NCBI GenBank assembly: GCA_007119335.1
Contig: SKPU01000157.1
Span: forward strand, 1-7,034
Length of the DNA: 7,034 bases
Direction of reading: 5' to 3'
From: Syntrophomonadaceae bacterium
GTDB taxonomy: Bacteria > Bacillota > Dethiobacteria > DTU022
Part shown: in pieces, positions 4,806-7,034 of the stretch
Numbering within the stretch: position 1 is the stretch's first letter
Layout of the letters: each line of letters begins with the position of its first letter
The notes under the pieces: generated by a model
What the model was told of the DNA's origin: nothing
Seen by the model: the letters and a program-made list of their open reading frames with translations, nothing else
Databases searched by the model: none
Translations under genes and position numbers: made by a program

Positions 4806-7034
4806 TTATACGCAGCAGCTTTTCTTGAAAGCACTGACTACTGAACGCTTACTCATTGATTCGCTTAAGCATGTGCAGTTGTGTTGATGGCTGCTGCAGC
4901 AAACCTCTGCATGATCATCTTTTTCAGAAACCTCTTCAGGCTTATATTCCACTGCTGAGAACTTGCCTAAACCGTGGCTAAAGCTCTCTTCGTGGAGAAA
5001 TTTAGTTCCCGGATGATCCGCTGCAGGACAGGGCCACTGCAGTCCTTGTTCAACCAACCGCTGATAATCCAAGCCGCTATATTCAGGGGTCAGAGCGGTT
5101 ATCTCATCAAAGACGTCCTCCGGCCCGGCATAATCCCATTCAAATCCAAACCATTCAGCCAGTTCGACCAGGATAGCCCAATCGGGGAAAACCTCATGGG
5201 GAGGCTCTAAAGCCGGCTGGCTAAGCTGAACCCTCCGTTCGGTGTTGGTATAGGTCCCCAGTTTTTCAGCAAAAGAAGCGGCAGGCAGGACAACATCAGC
5301 GAGTGAAGCAGTTTCAGTCATAAAGATATCCTGAACGACGAGAAAATCAAGATTGTTCAGGTAGTCTGCTTTTTGATTTTTATCTCCGCCACAGGCAGCT
5401 GGATTCTCACCCATGATATACATCGCTTTTATGATGCTCTTTTTGCCTGCTTCGAATGCTTCAGCAGCACTCTGGCCAGGGATTTCACTTAGTTTAACAC
5501 CCCAGGCCCTGGCAAATTTTTCATGAACTTCTTTGTTGTTCAAATGCTGATAACCGGTTAAAACATTGGGCAACGCACCCATATCGGATGAACCCTGCAG
5601 GTTATTTTCTCCGTATGGCAGATAAACCCCCGCAGATTCTTTGCCGACATTACCGGTCAACAGGGCCAGGTTAGTCAATCCTTTGACAAATTCAACCCCG
5701 CCAGTTTTTTGATCAACACCGGCATCAGATACGATGACCGCTTTTTCCGCTGACGCATAAGCACGGGCTGCTGAACGAATATCTTCCGCATTGAGACCGG
5801 TTATGCCAGCGACATACTCAGGGGTGTATTTATCCACTGCTTTTTTCAGCTCATCAAAACCTTCCGTGCGCTTTTCGATAAAAGCTTTGTCAAAAAGGTT
5901 TTCCGCAATAATCACATTAGCCAGGCCATTTAGCAGGGCCAGCTCAGTGCCCTGCTTTAAAGGCAGGTCGAAATTAGCGACATCAAACAGGTTGATTATC
6001 TCAGAAGTGGCCACGATTAACTGCGCTCCGTTTTGAGCTGCTTCGCGTACCCGGTAATCAAGGATTGGGTGGTTCTCGTAAGGGTTTGCTCCGATCACAA
6101 GCACTGCTCCTGTTCCAGCTACTTCGTCTATGCTGTTCGTAGTTGCCGCATTCCCAAAAACTTCCATCATACCGTCCACAGAGGCAGCGTGACAGTGCCT
6201 GGTATAGCTGTCAACATTATTTGTGCCCAGGGAACGAATTAACTTCTGGAAAAGATAGTTATCTTCGTTGCTCGCCTTTGGTGAACTCAGGCCCATCAGG
6301 GCATCTGACCCGAAGCGCGACTGAACATCTTTAATATTATCGACAATATAGTCTAGCGCTTCTTCCCAGCTAACTTCAACAAAAACGCCATCTGATTTTA
6401 CCATGGGCGCAGTAACCCGTTCACCGCTGTGCACAAAATCCCAGCCAAATTTACCCTGGATACAAAGGTGTCCCCGGTTAACCGGGCTTTCTTGATCAGG
6501 ACTGACTCCAATCACTTGGTTAGCCTTGACATGCAGATTTATATTACACCCTAAGCTGCAGTAAGGGCATACAGCAGGGACGCTTTCACTCTGCCAGGGA
6601 CGGCCTTTTCCGGTTACATATTTCGGGATCAAGGCACCCACCGGACAATTATCAATACACATTCCACAGAAGACGCAGGAAGATTCTTCAATAGGATCTT
6701 CAAATCCGGGACCGACATTAGTTACAAAGCCGCGCTTGGTAAAAGCGATAGCACCGGCTCCGACAACTTCCTGGCATTTGCCGACACAAATGCCGCAGAG
6801 AATACATTTGTTCATATCCCGGACAAAGAAAGCATTAGTGTCATCAAAGGAGAGGTCTTTGACTGCTCCCACATATTCACTGGATGCCACCCCATACCGG
6901 TAGCAGTAGTCCTGCAGTTTGCATTCTCCGGTTTTTTCGCAGGTGATACAATCCAGAGGGTGGTTAGCCAGCATCAAACTGAGCACAGATTTACGGGACT
7001 TGACCACTCTTTCAGATTCTGTATGAACTACCAT
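4806..7034 (-). CDS. formate dehydrogenase alpha-like subunit, 5' partial, lacking the usual C-terminal MGD-binding domain
   Basis: This is a multi-cluster molybdopterin oxidoreductase subunit, most like the catalytic subunit of soluble NAD(P)-linked or electron-bifurcating formate dehydrogenases (formate to CO2, reversible). The 742 visible residues begin inside the protein. The Met at the window edge lies in a MVVHTES motif that normally follows the N-terminal 2Fe-2S domain, so the true start is outside the window. In order: the HxxxCxxCxxxxxC cluster site (H25, C29, C32, C38); two 4Fe-4S ferredoxin motifs (C77/80/83/87 and C120/123/126/130); the catalytic-domain 4Fe-4S site (C156, C159, C163, C191); the metal-ligand position RHCH (C281, then H282; cysteine, not selenocysteine); GANPYENHP (315-323); and MGENPA (541-546). 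Homology ends near EYKPEE (696-701). The expected molybdopterin-dinucleotide-binding domain of roughly 120 residues is absent, and a Cys/His-rich tail with CC, CTC and CC motifs (residues 708-741) follows. A terminator lies just downstream. No NADH- or flavin-binding partner is visible. Confidence 0.9.
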   Translation of the reverse strand: MVVHTESERVVKSRKSVLSLMLANHPLDCITCEKTGECKLQDYCYRYGVASSEYVGAVKDLSFDDTNAFFVRDMNKCILCGICVGKCQEVVGAGAIAFTKRGFVTNVGPGFEDPIEESSCVFCGMCIDNCPVGALIPKYVTGKGRPWQSESVPAVCPYCSLGCNINLHVKANQVIGVSPDQESPVNRGHLCIQGKFGWDFVHSGERVTAPMVKSDGVFVEVSWEEALDYIVDNIKDVQSRFGSDALMGLSSPKASNEDNYLFQKLIRSLGTNNVDSYTRHCHAASVDGMMEVFGNAATTNSIDEVAGTGAVLVIGANPYENHPILDYRVREAAQNGAQLIVATSEIINLFDVANFDLPLKQGTELALLNGLANVIIAENLFDKAFIEKRTEGFDELKKAVDKYTPEYVAGITGLNAEDIRSAARAYASAEKAVIVSDAGVDQKTGGVEFVKGLTNLALLTGNVGKESAGVYLPYGENNLQGSSDMGALPNVLTGYQHLNNKEVHEKFARAWGVKLSEIPGQSAAEAFEAGKKSIIKAMYIMGENPAACGGDKNQKADYLNNLDFLVVQDIFMTETASLADVVLPAASFAEKLGTYTNTERRVQLSQPALEPPHEVFPDWAILVELAEWFGFEWDYAGPEDVFDEITALTPEYSGLDYQRLVEQGLQWPCPAADHPGTKFLHEESFSHGLGKFSAVEYKPEEVSEKDDHAEVCCSSHQHNCTCLSESMSKRSVVSAFKKSCCV

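Noticed and set aside
4806..7034. The right-edge gene as an [FeFe] hydrogenase or NADH dehydrogenase subunit G, which share the same N-terminal iron-sulfur modules.
   Set aside because: No H-cluster cysteine motifs are present. The second half instead has the CPYCSLGC site, the RHCH ligand position and GANPxxNHP and MGENP motifs of the formate dehydrogenase/molybdopterin family.
7032..7034. ATG at the window edge as the true start of the formate dehydrogenase-like gene.
   Set aside because: The MVVHTES sequence normally lies inside these proteins, just after the 2Fe-2S domain, so the frame very likely continues beyond the window.

Overview
The window looks like chromosomal DNA of an anaerobic, low-to-mid GC Gram-positive bacterium of the Clostridia type. 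The signs are strong AGGAGG-like ribosome binding sites, frequent non-ATG starts (two of the four visible starts are probably TTG), a Bacillus-like EPSP synthase, an Asp23/Gls24-type domain, and a multi-cluster iron-sulfur formate dehydrogenase subunit of the kind found in acetogens and syntrophs. Genus cannot be decided from the sequence. No tRNA, rRNA, CRISPR array, transposase or phage gene was seen.

Layout, left to right. Minus-strand aroA (47-1327, shikimate pathway) is divergent from a plus-strand gene (1435-2331) encoding an N-terminal P-loop domain joined to a C-terminal Asp23/Gls24-like domain. The 107 bp between them holds candidate overlapping back-to-back promoters. The P-loop/Asp23 gene runs head-on into fdhD (2334-3125, minus) with 2 bp between the stop codons. 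A GH1 beta-glucosidase gene (minus) follows; its true start is probably the TTG at 4609 rather than the GTG at 4618. A clear rho-independent terminator (4725-4761, minus) separates it from a formate dehydrogenase alpha-like gene (4806-7034, minus) that runs off the right edge, so its N-terminus is missing.

FdhD and the formate dehydrogenase-like subunit form a functional pair: FdhD passes sulfur to the molybdenum/tungsten cofactor of formate dehydrogenases. The beta-glucosidase gene lies between them without an obvious functional link. aroA is housekeeping biosynthesis. The P-loop/Asp23 protein has no known function that I can name.

Two items stand out. The formate dehydrogenase-like protein stops where the C-terminal molybdopterin-dinucleotide-binding domain should begin and ends instead in a short Cys/His-rich tail. 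The P-loop/Asp23 fusion is an uncharacterised architecture. I see no convincing multi-gene defence or mobile system here.
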